Shown: positions 42,874 to 54,259 of the stretch, one piece after another
Numbering within the stretch: the first letter of the stretch is position 1
Layout: each line of letters begins with the position of its first letter
DNA from: Arthrobacter cryoconiti
GTDB lineage: Bacteria; Actinomycetota; Actinomycetes; Actinomycetales; Micrococcaceae
Direction: 5' to 3'
Assembly (NCBI RefSeq): GCF_020905375.1
Contig: NZ_JAJJBU010000007.1
Span: forward strand, 1 to 64,000
DNA length: 64,000 nt
Translations under genes and position numbers: made by a program
The notes under the pieces: model-generated
What the model saw: only the letters and a program-made list of their open reading frames with translations
The model's database searches: none
What the model was told of the DNA's origin: nothing

Positions 42874-44033
42874 GTTTTACGCACAGGGGTGGGTTTGCGC
42901 GACTCCCAGCGACGAAGCGACGGCGCGTCGAGGGCTGCCTCCACCCAGCGGCCCATACTCGCGTACGCATTTTCGCGCACCTTGGCTGGGGAGAGAAAAA
43001 TGTCATGAAAGGCCCCGGCGATCCTGTGCAAAGTGACGTCCGGGCCTAGATCCAGTGCCCGGCGTGCCACGGAGTCGACATTGAGGACCACGTCCGCGAC
43101 CAGCGCATCAGCGGACCATTTGGGTTGAAGATAGCTTTTATCCGAAAGCATGACCAAAACCGGTACGTCCAGCCCGAGTCCGCGAGCCACCAGAGCCTGC
43201 CCCTGGAACACTGCGTTGAGGAACGTTGGGGAAACGGGAAAACCACGGTCCGGACGCCACTTTGGCTCGTAGTCCCATTCGCCGTCAAAACGCGAAGATA
43301 CGGCCCTGGTGTAAAAACCGGGGTCGATCCCAGGCAGGGGAGCCAGCGGCCACCACCGTGATCTGGCCTGCATCAGTGGAGCCATCACCACCCGCCCCAT
43401 CTCATTGGCCTGGAATTCTAGCCAAGGACTGTTCAGTACGACGGCGGCTGCCGCGCCCGGGTGCCGGGCTGCCCACAAGCTCAGCGTGAGTCCGCCGGTG
43501 GAATGCCCCAATAAAACCAAGGGGCGTTCCACCGGCAGCACATGCGGTACTGGGCGTTCTCTGCCTGCGAGGGCGTCAAAAGCCGCGCCCAAACGCTGCC
43601 TAGCTTCCTCCAAGAAAGCGTGCTCAAAACTCTGTTGGTCGTGGGTTTCGTCCGTCGAGCTAAGAGGCAGCACTGCCTCGGCGACCCCGCTGCGTCCCAT
43701 GGCCGCCAACGCGGCGTCCAGATCGGCGTCGTACTCGGTGAGAGAGCCAACCTGGCCCGGAGTGAGTCCGGGGCGCAGGCTGCGGCCATAATTATGGAGG
43801 TCAAGTGCGTAGAAATTTGCACCGGACTTGTGCCAAAATTGCGCCAATTCCCGTTGGAAGAAGTAATCAGACCAGCCATGGACATAAAGCACATCAGCAC
43901 CTGTGATGGCGGACGGTTCCCATTGCTCGGCGTTGCCGATATAACGGATCAAGGTGGCGAGGTTACCGGAAGGCAGCTCCAGAGTTAGCTGTTCAAAGTC
44001 GGGACCAAGAACGTCGGGCTGCCATGTGCTCAT
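42870..44033 (-). CDS. Alpha/beta hydrolase (monoacylglycerol lipase-like)
   Basis: A 387-residue hydrolase of the serine aminopeptidase S33/lysophospholipase type. [11 protein letters not shown] is the oxyanion strand, [13 protein letters not shown] the nucleophile elbow, and GAFHDIFLS near the end holds the catalytic His. It ends convergently with kynA, stop codons overlapping by four bases. No signal peptide. Natural substrate unknown, probably a glycerolipid or ester. Confidence 0.85.
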   Translation of the reverse strand: MSTWQPDVLGPDFEQLTLELPSGNLATLIRYIGNAEQWEPSAITGADVLYVHGWSDYFFQRELAQFWHKSGANFYALDLHNYGRSLRPGLTPGQVGSLTEYDADLDAALAAMGRSGVAEAVLPLSSTDETHDQQSFEHAFLEEARQRLGAAFDALAGRERPVPHVLPVERPLVLLGHSTGGLTLSLWAARHPGAAAAVVLNSPWLEFQANEMGRVVMAPLMQARSRWWPLAPLPGIDPGFYTRAVSSRFDGEWDYEPKWRPDRGFPVSPTFLNAVFQGQALVARGLGLDVPVLVMLSDKSYLQPKWSADALVADVVLNVDSVARRALDLGPDVTLHRIAGAFHDIFLSPAKVRENAYASMGRWVEAALDAPSLRRWESRKPTPVRKT

Positions 44034-44049
44034 GACTGGATGCTACCCG

Positions 44050-45516
44050 CTATGACCAGTATCCGAGCGAGAACTCAGCAATGACGACCGAAAGCATGAA
44101 CGACGCGGTGATCGCCACCAGGCCGACGGGGATAATCTTCCAGCCAATGTTTTTTAGCAGTGGCACGTCCTTACCAAGTGAGAGGCCGGCAAGTGTCAGC
44201 ATTACCGTGGCAATCGAGAGGAAGTCCACAGAGGAGACCAGTTTTGTCAACGGCCCGGCGGCGAAGAACCATGGGCTTGAAGCGTAGGCACCGATGGTCG
44301 TGATCCAGATGATGGCCGAGACCTTGCGGGAAATCTTGTGTAGGAACAGTCCCAGAACTACCAGAGCCATGAGGACCACATAACCGCCAATGACATTCCA
44401 GTGCAGACCCTTGGCGGCCACAGATGCCGTGCCGATGCCCAGAATGGAAAGCACGCTCAGGGACAGCCATAACGGTAGCTTCACCTCGGCAGTGGATTGG
44501 GCCACTTTGTCGCGGAAATCGCGGTTGGCGTCATCCACGGCGCCAGCGGATCCTGATGCGTCGGGGGATACTGACGTGGTGGTGGCTCCTGACACGTCGG
44601 CGGCTCCTGACGCGCCGGCGGTTTCAGGAGCAAAGGTGACGGAGCTGCTGGTGGTTCCACCTGCGACGACGGCGGCCGAAGCCGTAACGGTCTGTGCCTG
44701 CAGGGCTGCCGCGGTGCGCTTGCGCGTGAGTAGCTTGTAGAACTTGTCGGCCAGTGGCAGCGAGACATAAATGCCCACATAGACGCCCAAGATGGTGGTG
44801 ATCAGGTTGGAGACGGCCGCGATGCCAAGAATGGCCGTCTCATTTCCGGGGTAAGCGGTGGTGATGCTTGCTACGGAGGCTGCCATCATGGATCCTGAGC
44901 CGACGCCGGAGCCCATAGCGAGGGCCAACGGGTTGAAGATCCCCCAGTTGGCAACCAAGGACGTCAACAAGGTGATGAAAACTGCGCCGAAGAGTGTGCC
45001 AAAAACGTACATTGCCAGCACACCGCGGTACTGATCAGAGTCCGGGCCGTACTTTTCCGAGACCATGGCAAATGACGGCTCGCGGTCCAGCGAGAACGTG
45101 GCACCGACGGTTGCCGTACCCATGCGGAGCAACACGGCCAAAGGAAGAGCCAGGAATACGGTTCCCAAAAGGTGTCCGACCTCCTGCAACAGCAACGCCG
45201 GACCGGCCTTCACGAGTACCGGAAGGCTGGGGCCGATGTTGAAAGCCAAGCGGGCTACCAGGAGCATTACGGCAACACCGACCAATGCGGCAGCAACCTT
45301 TTGCAGGTCCAAGCCCAGTGGCTTGAACTTTTGTACTGATATCAAGAGGCCCACGATCAGACCCCAGACCATGGGGAAAATAACTATCGAGCCGATGCCG
45401 ACGTTGATCTTAGCCGAGCCGATGAATTGCACGGCCAAAGCAATCACCAAGGCTAAAAGTGCAATCGGTAGGGTGTGCTTGAGCCCAGCCTTTGCTGGTG
45501 CGGGACGAGTGCTCAT
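44050..45516 (-). CDS. DUF3100 family multi-pass membrane transporter
   Basis: A 488-residue membrane protein of two hydrophobic halves. About seven helices lie before residue 275 and five after 345. They are joined by a polar Ala/Ser/Thr-rich linker (residues 280-335) of low complexity. The segments GNETAILGIAAVSNLITT and IIWITTIGAYASSPWFF are typical of the DUF3100 family as I recall it. It overlaps the upstream amidohydrolase gene by four bases, a pairing seen repeatedly for this family, so uptake of the amidohydrolase substrate is a fair inference. Substrate unknown. Confidence 0.75.
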   Translation of the reverse strand: MSTRPAPAKAGLKHTLPIALLALVIALAVQFIGSAKINVGIGSIVIFPMVWGLIVGLLISVQKFKPLGLDLQKVAAALVGVAVMLLVARLAFNIGPSLPVLVKAGPALLLQEVGHLLGTVFLALPLAVLLRMGTATVGATFSLDREPSFAMVSEKYGPDSDQYRGVLAMYVFGTLFGAVFITLLTSLVANWGIFNPLALAMGSGVGSGSMMAASVASITTAYPGNETAILGIAAVSNLITTILGVYVGIYVSLPLADKFYKLLTRKRTAAALQAQTVTASAAVVAGGTTSSSVTFAPETAGASGAADVSGATTTSVSPDASGSAGAVDDANRDFRDKVAQSTAEVKLPLWLSLSVLSILGIGTASVAAKGLHWNVIGGYVVLMALVVLGLFLHKISRKVSAIIWITTIGAYASSPWFFAAGPLTKLVSSVDFLSIATVMLTLAGLSLGKDVPLLKNIGWKIIPVGLVAITASFMLSVVIAEFSLGYWS

Positions 45517-46733
45517 GATGTGAATTCCTTGGAGGGGTTGGCGTGGCCGGCTGCGATGAAGCGGCTGCGCTGATCAGGATTGATGGCGGCGTCGGCAGTG
45601 GTCCAAGCCAGCGCGGTAGCGGCTTCGAACATGACGGCATAGGCTTCGGGGGTGTTGGCCAAAGCGGCGAAATCGTGGGAGTGGATGGGTACATCTGCGC
45701 CCGGAATGCTCAGCCACGGGTGCAGGCTGGGGATAATTTGGGAAATGTTGCCCATGTCCGTGGAGCCCCCGCCCATTCCGGCTGCCGGCGTCGTGTCCTT
45801 ACCGAAAACATCCATGGCCGCCGTCCAGTTTGCGGCAAGTTCGTCGTCTTGCAGGAGCGGTTCATACAACGGCTCCGTCGATTCAACGGCCAGTTCCGTT
45901 CCGGTAGCCAGTGCGGCGCCTTCGAAGCAACGTCGAACACGGACCAGTAGGGCTTCATAGGCGGGCAAGGTGAACGCCCTGCATTCAAACTCGACGACGG
46001 CGCGTTCGGGGATGATGTTGGTGACCTTGCCAGCTTCGGCAATGTACAGGCCCACACGCTGGTCTCCTGGGATTTGCTGGCGCAGCAAACCGATGGCGAC
46101 CTGGCTGATGACGGCCGCGTCAGCTGCGTTGACACCCAAGTGCGGAGCGGCAGCAGCGTGCGCGGCTTTGCCGGTGAACGTCGCCCGGTAGCGGCCCACC
46201 GCCTGTGCGCTGGTTCCGGCCGGGTTATAGGTGACCCCATCCTGGACGGGATGGACCATCATGGCCAGCCCGACGCCGTCGAACGCCCCGTCTTCGAGCA
46301 TGAGGACCTTACCGCCGCCGTGTTCTTCGGCAGGGGTACCGATCGCTTTGAGCGTGATGCCAAGTTTGTCGGCTAGAGGTGCGAGGGCCAGAGCCGCAGC
46401 TACGGACGCACCAGCGATGAGATTGTGTCCGCAGGCATGGCCGATTCCCGGCAACGCGTCATATTCGATGCACAGTGCGACGGTCAGGTCTCCGCTTCCG
46501 GCGGTAGCGCTGAAGGCCGTAGCTAGCCCGGACGTGCCGGTTTCAACGCTGAAACCGCCCTCGCGTAGCAGGGACGTAATGCCGGCAGATGCGCGTACTT
46601 CCTCAAAGGAAAGCTCGGGATGAGCATGGATATCGACGGCAAGTGCCTGAACTTTCTCGCGCCAATGATCGATTCCGGCGGCCAGCTCCGCATGGATGCC
46701 GGCCCGCGATTCTGTGATGTTGCCAAGGTTCAA
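45513..46733 (-). CDS. M20 family amidohydrolase (AbgB/HipO-like)
   Basis: A 406-residue zinc aminoacylase/carboxypeptidase-type enzyme of the M20D branch. Metal-site segments are IHAHPELSFEE, GHACGHNLI (Cys-bridged metal site) and GTPAEEHGGGK, with the dimerisation lid between residues 190 and 300, and STDMGNISQ plus HSHDF near the end. The start is a TTG at 46733 with AGGAGAG upstream; the frame continues 5' without supporting features. It splits N-acyl or peptide-like bonds such as aminobenzoyl-glutamate or indole-amino acid conjugates. It is in an operon with a RpiR regulator and a DUF3100 transporter. Confidence 0.88.
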   Translation of the reverse strand: MNLGNITESRAGIHAELAAGIDHWREKVQALAVDIHAHPELSFEEVRASAGITSLLREGGFSVETGTSGLATAFSATAGSGDLTVALCIEYDALPGIGHACGHNLIAGASVAAALALAPLADKLGITLKAIGTPAEEHGGGKVLMLEDGAFDGVGLAMMVHPVQDGVTYNPAGTSAQAVGRYRATFTGKAAHAAAAPHLGVNAADAAVISQVAIGLLRQQIPGDQRVGLYIAEAGKVTNIIPERAVVEFECRAFTLPAYEALLVRVRRCFEGAALATGTELAVESTEPLYEPLLQDDELAANWTAAMDVFGKDTTPAAGMGGGSTDMGNISQIIPSLHPWLSIPGADVPIHSHDFAALANTPEAYAVMFEAATALAWTTADAAINPDQRSRFIAAGHANPSKEFTS

Positions 46734-46788
46734 GATGTTCTCTCCTAGGTGCTGGAAAATAGCTGAGTCAAAAGTTTGCTGAGTGGGA

Positions 46789-47664
46789 TTAATCCAGATG
46801 GACGCCGAGGTCTTTCCATAGCTGTTGGGACCGGCGCAGGGTTTCACGGCTGCGTTCTGGATGGGCGGCTTGCATGCCCGCTAGCAGCCCGTAGACCACA
46901 GAGGTTGTTGCCGTGACCGACTGGAAAAAGCCGATTCCTTCGGAGGGGACAATGAGCAAGTGCTCGGCGATGTCCGCGAGACGTCCACGCCGCATATCAC
47001 TGATGGCGATAATGGTGGCGCCAGCCTCATGGGCGGCCTCCGCGGCGGCGATCAACTGCCCGATCGATCGCCAAATGTTGATGACGACGATCACGTCGCC
47101 TGGGCCCATCGTGTTAGTGCTGGTCACTAGGTGGACGCCAGCGCGGCTCTCAAGGGAAATTGGGTAGCCCATGGTGGAGCCCAAGTGGGCCATGACGACA
47201 GCGGGCGCGGCGTAAGAGCCATGCCCTATCACCAGAATCGAGCGCGCCGCTGCCAGCGTGGCGATGGTGGCTTCGACGTCGGCGGAGGTGTTGTTCTTCA
47301 GCGTGAGGCGGAGGTTCTCAATGTCCTGGGTCAGGGCGGCCTGTAACGGATTGTTGTGCTGGCCATGCTGAACCAGTGTGTCTTCGCTGGAGATTTTCGC
47401 CAAGTAGCGTGAGCGGAGTTCGCGCTGCAGATCCGGCCAGCCGTCGAACCCCAAGGCTTGTGCCGCCCGAACAACCGTTGAATTGTTCACATCGGCATGA
47501 CGGGCTATCTCGGCGATCTCTGCGTAAGAGGCGAGTTGGGGTTGGCGCATGATGACGTTTGCCACCCGGTTTTGGGCCCTCGGCAGGGTAGTCTTCGCCA
47601 GAATGTCATCGAGCCAGTCGATGCCCGGGCTCGCGGTGCCCTCAGAAGATGTTAGTTGCGTCAC
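46789..47664 (-). CDS. RpiR/MurR family regulator with SIS domain
   Basis: A 291-residue regulator. The HTH_6 domain at about residues 20-95 (AQNRVANVIMRQPQLASYAEIAEIARHADVNNSTVVRAAQALGFDG) is followed by a SIS phosphosugar-binding domain at about 135-270 (ILVIGHGSYAAPAVVMAHLG...DVIVVINIWRSIGQLIAAAE). The start is a GTG at 47664, directly beside two TGCAAT-N4-ATTGCA sites, so it most likely regulates its own operon with the amidohydrolase and transporter. The inducer may be an amino sugar or a peptidoglycan fragment, or the SIS domain may sense another ligand. Confidence 0.9.
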   Translation of the reverse strand: MTQLTSSEGTASPGIDWLDDILAKTTLPRAQNRVANVIMRQPQLASYAEIAEIARHADVNNSTVVRAAQALGFDGWPDLQRELRSRYLAKISSEDTLVQHGQHNNPLQAALTQDIENLRLTLKNNTSADVEATIATLAAARSILVIGHGSYAAPAVVMAHLGSTMGYPISLESRAGVHLVTSTNTMGPGDVIVVINIWRSIGQLIAAAEAAHEAGATIIAISDMRRGRLADIAEHLLIVPSEGIGFFQSVTATTSVVYGLLAGMQAAHPERSRETLRRSQQLWKDLGVHLD

Positions 47665-47710
47665 TCTGCAATTATGATTGCAGAACGGTGAATATGCAAT
47701 CTGGATTGCA
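47665..47710. promoter_or_regulatory. Paired TGCAAT-N4-ATTGCA operator sites
   Basis: TCTGCAAT-TATG-ATTGCAGA (47665-47684) is a perfect 8-bp dyad. TGCAAT-CTGG-ATTGCA (47695-47710) repeats the same 6-bp core with the same 4-base spacer, centres 28 bp apart. They abut the GTG start of the RpiR-type gene and overlap its presumed promoter. Confidence 0.8.
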
Positions 47711-47872
47711 GAACCTATTTTGTGGTGATCTGGCACCCGGCGTTGCGCTGCCTACCGCGCCTATACTGGAAAAGCCGGAAACGTGGCCCATTAGGACGGC
47801 TTTCCAGGCGGGCGTTTGAGACCCCAGAACCGGGGCGTGGCCTTCGCAGGTACCGAACAGAGGATGAGAATT

Positions 47873-48487
47873 ATGGCGCATTGGCAGGAATCAATCGCAG
47901 TTTGGGGCCCGGCGTGGTCGGCGGTGCGCGGTTTATCTGGTGAGATGCGCCACGACGATGTGAGCCACGCGGATGCACTGCGGGAGCGCTTAGTAGCGTG
48001 GCCGGATGCTCAAGAGCAGGCCACAACCTTTACTGGTTCCATTTTGACGCTGGCCACCGAGGAAGCCGCCGCATCCCGCGAATTTGCCGCCGGACTGGGT
48101 CTGAAGGAGACGAGTGCACTGGTACTGCTCAGTGCTAGGACAGATGATTTGGATCTGTCCCCTTCCTTACCCGCGGATGCCAATATTGCTGAGGCGCCCA
48201 TGGAGGACTACGACGCCGTTGAGGTTGCTCTCTTTGACCGCCCTGTTGCTGACGGCCGCATCAAGCTCGAGGATGGCCTCGCGGTACTGGGCCAGTTGCG
48301 TGTTGCAGAGGACCAAGAAGAATTGGTGGGCGTGTTTGAACAAGCCATGGTGGCTGTACTCGGAGACGAAGCGTTCCAGCATGGTGCGGACGTCCTGTAT
48401 TTGGTAGCTGATCCTGCCCAAGCAGAGCGCTTCGCAAAGGTTGACGGTTGGTCTAAGGTCGCTGAGCTTCTGAGCTTCAGTCGGTGA
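47873..48487 (+). CDS. Hypothetical protein, weakly GNAT-like C-terminus
   Basis: A 204-residue soluble acidic protein I do not recognise. The last third (EDQEELVGVFEQAMVAVLGDEAFQHGADVLYLVADPAQAERFAKVDGWSKVAEL, quoted by ends) has the helix-strand-helix rhythm of GNAT acetyltransferase C-termini, where the residue run 'ADPAQAERFAKVDGW' would be the acetyl-CoA end. The N-terminal part has no match to me. The ATG at 47873 has GAGG nine bases upstream. A 23-bp tandem repeat begins 28 nt past the stop. Confidence 0.55.
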   Translation: MAHWQESIAVWGPAWSAVRGLSGEMRHDDVSHADALRERLVAWPDAQEQATTFTGSILTLATEEAAASREFAAGLGLKETSALVLLSARTDDLDLSPSLPADANIAEAPMEDYDAVEVALFDRPVADGRIKLEDGLAVLGQLRVAEDQEELVGVFEQAMVAVLGDEAFQHGADVLYLVADPAQAERFAKVDGWSKVAELLSFSR

Positions 48488-48514
48488 ATGCTGCTAACGG
48501 CGGCGCCCTCGCCT

Positions 48515-48622
48515 AGCTGGTGGGGTGAGACTCGCCCAGCTGGTGGGGTGAGACTTGCCCGGCTGGTGGGGTTAGACTCGCACAGCTGGTGGGGTGAGAC
48601 TCGCCCGGCTGGCTGGGTGAGA
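48515..48622 (+). repeat. 23-bp tandem repeat (4 full copies plus a degenerate fifth)
   Basis: Units start at 48515, 48538, 48561, 48584 and 48607 with the consensus AGCTGGTGGGGTGAGACTCG followed by CCC. Copies differ at one to five positions and the fifth decays after about 16 bases. The period is not a multiple of three and no gene crosses it. No spacers separate the units, so it is a minisatellite, not CRISPR. Confidence 0.9.
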
Positions 48623-48785
48623 AATGGCGGGTTGAGAAACCTGGTGCTGGGCCAAAACAACAAAAACATGGCAGAATTGGTGCTGGCCCGGGTGCAGACG
48701 GGCCCAGTGATAATACAGCCGGCCGGCTGCCCTAGAGGATGTGACGGCTGGGCGAACCACTACCCAATAGATTGAGACGTTCACC

Positions 48786-49550
48786 ATGCCCTCCCTGCGC
48801 AATACTGCCGCAAACCCACCTCCCACCGACACACCCGAAGCTCCTACGTCGTCGGCTGGTTCCGCTGGAGTTCCTGCACTCACCGCTGGCGCCCGGTTCG
48901 CCGACGTCGGAAGTCGTCACTATGGCATCTTGTTGGCGTCGATGGCAGTCATCGTCATCCTCTCCAACATCGGCGCCTCTAAGGGCGTGTTGTTTGGACC
49001 AATCGTCACCGACGGCGGATTTTTCTTGTTCCCGTTTGCCTACATTTTGGGCGACGTCATCAGCGAAATTTACGGCTTCAAGATGGCCCGCAAGGCAATT
49101 CTGACTACGTTCGCGCTGTCAGTTTTCGCTTCACTGTCCTACTGGGTCATCATCGCGCTGCCAGGTTTCACGGACGATTATGGAATCGCTAAACAGGCAG
49201 CCTTGGTTGAAGCATTGGGGCCGGTGCCGCAAATTGTGCTGGCCAGCCTGCTCGCGTTTCTGGTGGGACAGACTATCAACTCCCAGATCATGGTCCGGCT
49301 CAAAGCTCGGCAAGGAGAGCGCAAGCTGTGGATGCGGCTCATGGGATCTAGCGGGGTAGGCGAATTCTTTGACACGCTGATTTTCTGCCTCATCGCGGCC
49401 CCTGTCATTGGGATCGTGGGCTTTGGCATGTTCGCCAACTACGTCATAGTCGGATTTGTCTACAAAGTGGGGGTGCAGTACGCGCTGATTCCCGTCACCA
49501 CACTGGCAATCGGCTGGTTCAAGCGCCACGAACCGACGTACCCGAAGTAG
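48786..49550 (+). CDS. yhhQ: Queuosine precursor transporter (YhhQ/VUT family)
   Basis: A 254-residue membrane protein with about six helices after a polar N-terminal tail of some 45 residues. Family marks are SNIGASKGVLFGPIV, FPFAYILGDVISEIYGFKMARK and the late GSSGVGEFFDTLIFCLIAA, which carry conserved polar residues inside the membrane. YhhQ-type proteins import queuine-pathway bases such as preQ0/preQ1. The facing gene encodes Tgt, which inserts such a base into tRNA, so the pair forms a salvage module. The ATG at 48786 follows a weak Shine-Dalgarno. Confidence 0.92.
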   Translation: MPSLRNTAANPPPTDTPEAPTSSAGSAGVPALTAGARFADVGSRHYGILLASMAVIVILSNIGASKGVLFGPIVTDGGFFLFPFAYILGDVISEIYGFKMARKAILTTFALSVFASLSYWVIIALPGFTDDYGIAKQAALVEALGPVPQIVLASLLAFLVGQTINSQIMVRLKARQGERKLWMRLMGSSGVGEFFDTLIFCLIAAPVIGIVGFGMFANYVIVGFVYKVGVQYALIPVTTLAIGWFKRHEPTYPK

Positions 49551-49557
49551 TCACTGC

Positions 49558-49629
49558 GCCGAGACTGACGGAGCGCTGCGAGAATGGCGCTGCGCCACGT
49601 CTGACTCGGCGGGCTCCGTCGGTCTCGGC
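49558..49629. terminator. Long inverted repeat between convergent yhhQ and tgt
   Basis: Arms GCCGAGACTGACGGAGC (49558-49574) and its complement (49613-49629) match with a single wobble. The 38-base loop contains a second small dyad (TGGCG-CTG-CGCCA). It is probably a bidirectional terminator, although no T-run is present. Confidence 0.7.
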
Positions 49630-49648
49630 AAGAGTGGGGAGCAGTTCG

Positions 49649-51672
<2,024 letters not shown>

Positions 51673-51676
<4 letters not shown>

Positions 51677-53388
51677 GTGCATTGACAAGCGTGATGGCGA
51701 GCATTGCTCCCGCCGCACCCACAGCCACCCGTGGCGTCGATGTGACGGCGCTGGCAGTTGTCATCATTTTGTTTATCTTCGTGGGAGTCCTGGGCTTCTA
51801 CGCAGCGCGCTGGCGTACCGGGGGCAATAAGGACGGGCTGCATTCCCTTGACGAGTGGGGCCTTGGTGGTCGCAGCTTCGGTACTTGGGTTACGTGGTTC
51901 CTGTTGGGAGGAGACCTGTATACGGCCTACACCTTTGTGGCAGTTCCGGCAGCCATGTGGGCTGCAGGTTCGGTGAGTGGCTTCTTCGCGGTGCCGTACA
52001 CAATCGTCCTCTACCCGATAGTGTTCTTGCTCATGGCTCGTCTCTGGTCGGTGTCTAAACGCCATGGCTTCGTCACGACGGCCGACTTTGTGGGTGGACG
52101 CTACGGCAGCAAGCCGCTGGCGCTCGCAGTGGCTGTGACCGGAATTGTGGCCACCATGCCCTATATTGCGTTGCAGCTGGTGGGTATTAAGGCCGTCCTG
52201 ACGGTGCTGGGCGTGGGCAGTGCGGACAATTGGTTCCTCAATGATCTGCCGCTGATCGTGGCGTTTGGTGTGCTCGCTGTTTACACGTACACATCCGGTC
52301 TGCGTGCCCCTGCCATGATTGCTGTGGTGAAAGACGTGCTGATCTACCTGGCTGTCATTGTTGCCATCATCTACCTGCCGCAGAAATTTGGCGGCTGGGA
52401 GCACATTTTCGGTGCTGCCCAAGAAAAGATGACAACCATCAACCCGGCTACCGGTAAGGTCCCTGGCCCGTTCATTCCGGGCGCCGATAGCTACGCCGCC
52501 TATGCCACACTGGCGCTGGGCTCGGCGATGGCGCTGTTCATGTATCCGCACTCCATTACCGGCGTGCTGGCTACCAAGAGCCGTAACACCATCCGTAAGA
52601 ACGCCGCTATTTTGCCCCTGTATTCTCTGGTGCTGGGCTTTTTGGCGCTGCTCGGTTATGTGGCCATTGCTGCGGGTACTCATCCGCTGGAGTTGGACGG
52701 CAAGACCATCAACCCGCAGCTGGTGGTCCCGCAGCTGTTCTTGGATAACTTCCCGTCTTGGTTTGCCGGCGTAGCGCTGGCCGCCATTGCGGTGGGCGCA
52801 TTGGTGCCGGCTGCCATTATGTCCATTGCGGCAGCTAACATGTTCACCCGAAACATTTACAAGGAGTTCTTCAAGAAGGATGCCACCCCGAGGCAGGAGG
52901 CGCAGGTCTCTAAGATTTCCTCCTTGGTGGTGAAATTTGGTGCGTTGATCTTTGTCATCGGTATGGATGCTTCCGCGGCGATCAACATGCAGCTGTTGGG
53001 CGGCATCTGGATCCTGCAGACGTTCCCGGCGATTGTTGCGGGCCTGTACACTCGCTGGTTCCATCGCTGGGCACTGTTTGCCGGCTGGGCTGTGGGTATC
53101 ATCTACGGTACTTACGCCGCCTATAGCGTGGTCAATCCGGTCACGCATGCGCATTTCGGTGGTTCAATCGCAGCCATTCCGGGGACCAACATCAAGGTGT
53201 ACATCGCGATCACGGCGTTTGTGCTCAACGCCGTGGTGTCCCTGGTCCTGACACTGGTCCTTAAAGCATTGAAGGTTCCTGTCGGCAAGGACATCACCAA
53301 GCCTTCAGACTTTGGCGCCAATGAGGACGACCCCGAGGTTTCGGCCTTCGCTGCCCGGTCCGTGGATACGGCCGGTCCAGTTATCTAG
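51673..53388 (+). CDS. mctP: Sodium:solute symporter, MctP-like monocarboxylate permease
   Basis: A 571-residue SSS-family transporter with about 13 helices. Conserved stretches are EWGLGGRSFGTWVTWFLLGGDLYTAYTFVAVP, in the position of the first sodium/substrate helix, GFVTTADFVGGRYGS, and the core repeat AALAIGALVPAAIMSIAAANMFTRN-like segment near residue 380. Resemblance to rhizobial MctP and the DUF3311 partner suggest uptake of short monocarboxylates such as lactate, pyruvate or acetate, which fits a cell equipped with the glyoxylate shunt. It is translationally coupled to the upstream gene by ATGA. Confidence 0.9.
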
Positions 53389-53423
53389 GGTTGTGAAGCG
53401 CAAGCTTCGCATAAGAAAGGTGA

Positions 53424-53457
53424 GGTGCGACGGCGGCCAAGCGGCCGGCGTCGCACC
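53424..53457 (+). terminator. Terminator downstream of mctP
   Basis: GGTGCGACG-CGGCC arms pair with one central G-G mismatch around an AAGC loop, starting 36 nt after the stop codon; a short T-run (ATTTTG) follows eight bases later. Confidence 0.75.
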
Positions 53458-53509
53458 ACACCATTTTGCTGCGTCAAGTGCCCACGCTGCGCTTGGGTGC
53501 TAACAGCAA

Positions 53510-54226
53510 TTACGTGCGCGGATAGTAAGTCTCCATGAAGGAGTCCCAGTGTGCTGCGATGGATTCAAACGCGGCGGCGCCCAGGCCAAAAGTGCTGGCT
53601 ATGATCAGGGCGCCTGGGTGCTCGGGGATGGCGTCCATACGTGGCTGCTCAGCCAGAATGAGTAGGCCGTCGCCATGTTCGGCGTAGTCCGCCACGCTCA
53701 GCCCCAACTGAGTGTCCGTGCGGTACCAAACCTTGCCACTAAGACGTGCGCCCGTATTTAGTGTGAGCTCATATTTTTCGCCCGGTTCCGGAAGCCACCC
53801 GGTGTCGATGCCCAGAGCGGTCCACAAATTGGTGTGTTCGGAGCTGGTTCCGTCCGCGAAGAAGGTCCGCCTTGGCGTTTGCGGATGGCGCTCAAGTTTG
53901 AACTTGAGAGCTTGGATGAACATGACCCAACTCTCCGTGATGTTGGAGTCGTACTGCGCCAATTCACCGGTGGTTTTAGTCCGGGTGAGTGTGAGTCTTG
54001 TGCCGTCCGGATGAGGATCCAGGGAGAAGAAGTCGCCACTTTCCAGCTGCAGGCGACGGTGGTCCGCCGATTCCTTGACGTTGGATTCGTAGATTTGGGC
54101 GATTTCATCTTCGAGGCCATCCGCATCCCAGCCATGCCACTGGGCTATTTTGGCAGGGTCGCGAAGCATCCGCCATACTTGCTCGGCATCTGCGTTGACA
54201 AGCACTGAGAGTTGGTTTGTCTCCAT
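53510..54226 (-). CDS. SRPBCC (START-like) domain protein
   Basis: A 238-residue protein with a Bet v1/START-type ligand-binding fold. The opening TNQLSVLVNADAEQVWRMLRDPAKIAQWHGW is typical of SRPBCC proteins, and a second, shorter hydrophobic-cavity half is suggested after residue 150. Function unknown; such proteins bind hydrophobic ligands or act in toxin-antitoxin and stress settings. It is 33 nt downstream of the NUDIX gene on the same strand, so co-transcription is likely. Confidence 0.75.
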   Translation of the reverse strand: METNQLSVLVNADAEQVWRMLRDPAKIAQWHGWDADGLEDEIAQIYESNVKESADHRRLQLESGDFFSLDPHPDGTRLTLTRTKTTGELAQYDSNITESWVMFIQALKFKLERHPQTPRRTFFADGTSSEHTNLWTALGIDTGWLPEPGEKYELTLNTGARLSGKVWYRTDTQLGLSVADYAEHGDGLLILAEQPRMDAIPEHPGALIIASTFGLGAAAFESIAAHWDSFMETYYPRT

Positions 54227-54259
54227 GGTCGGTAATCTACGCTGCTTCGCAGAAACCGG

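Noticed and set aside
48515-48622. Tandem units considered as a CRISPR array
   Set aside because: The 23-bp units abut directly with no spacers, and no cas genes are present.
48623-48785. Leader of yhhQ examined for a preQ1 riboswitch
   Set aside because: Only a generic GC hairpin (GGGCCC arms) is seen; none of the conserved preQ1-I or preQ1-II sequence blocks are present.
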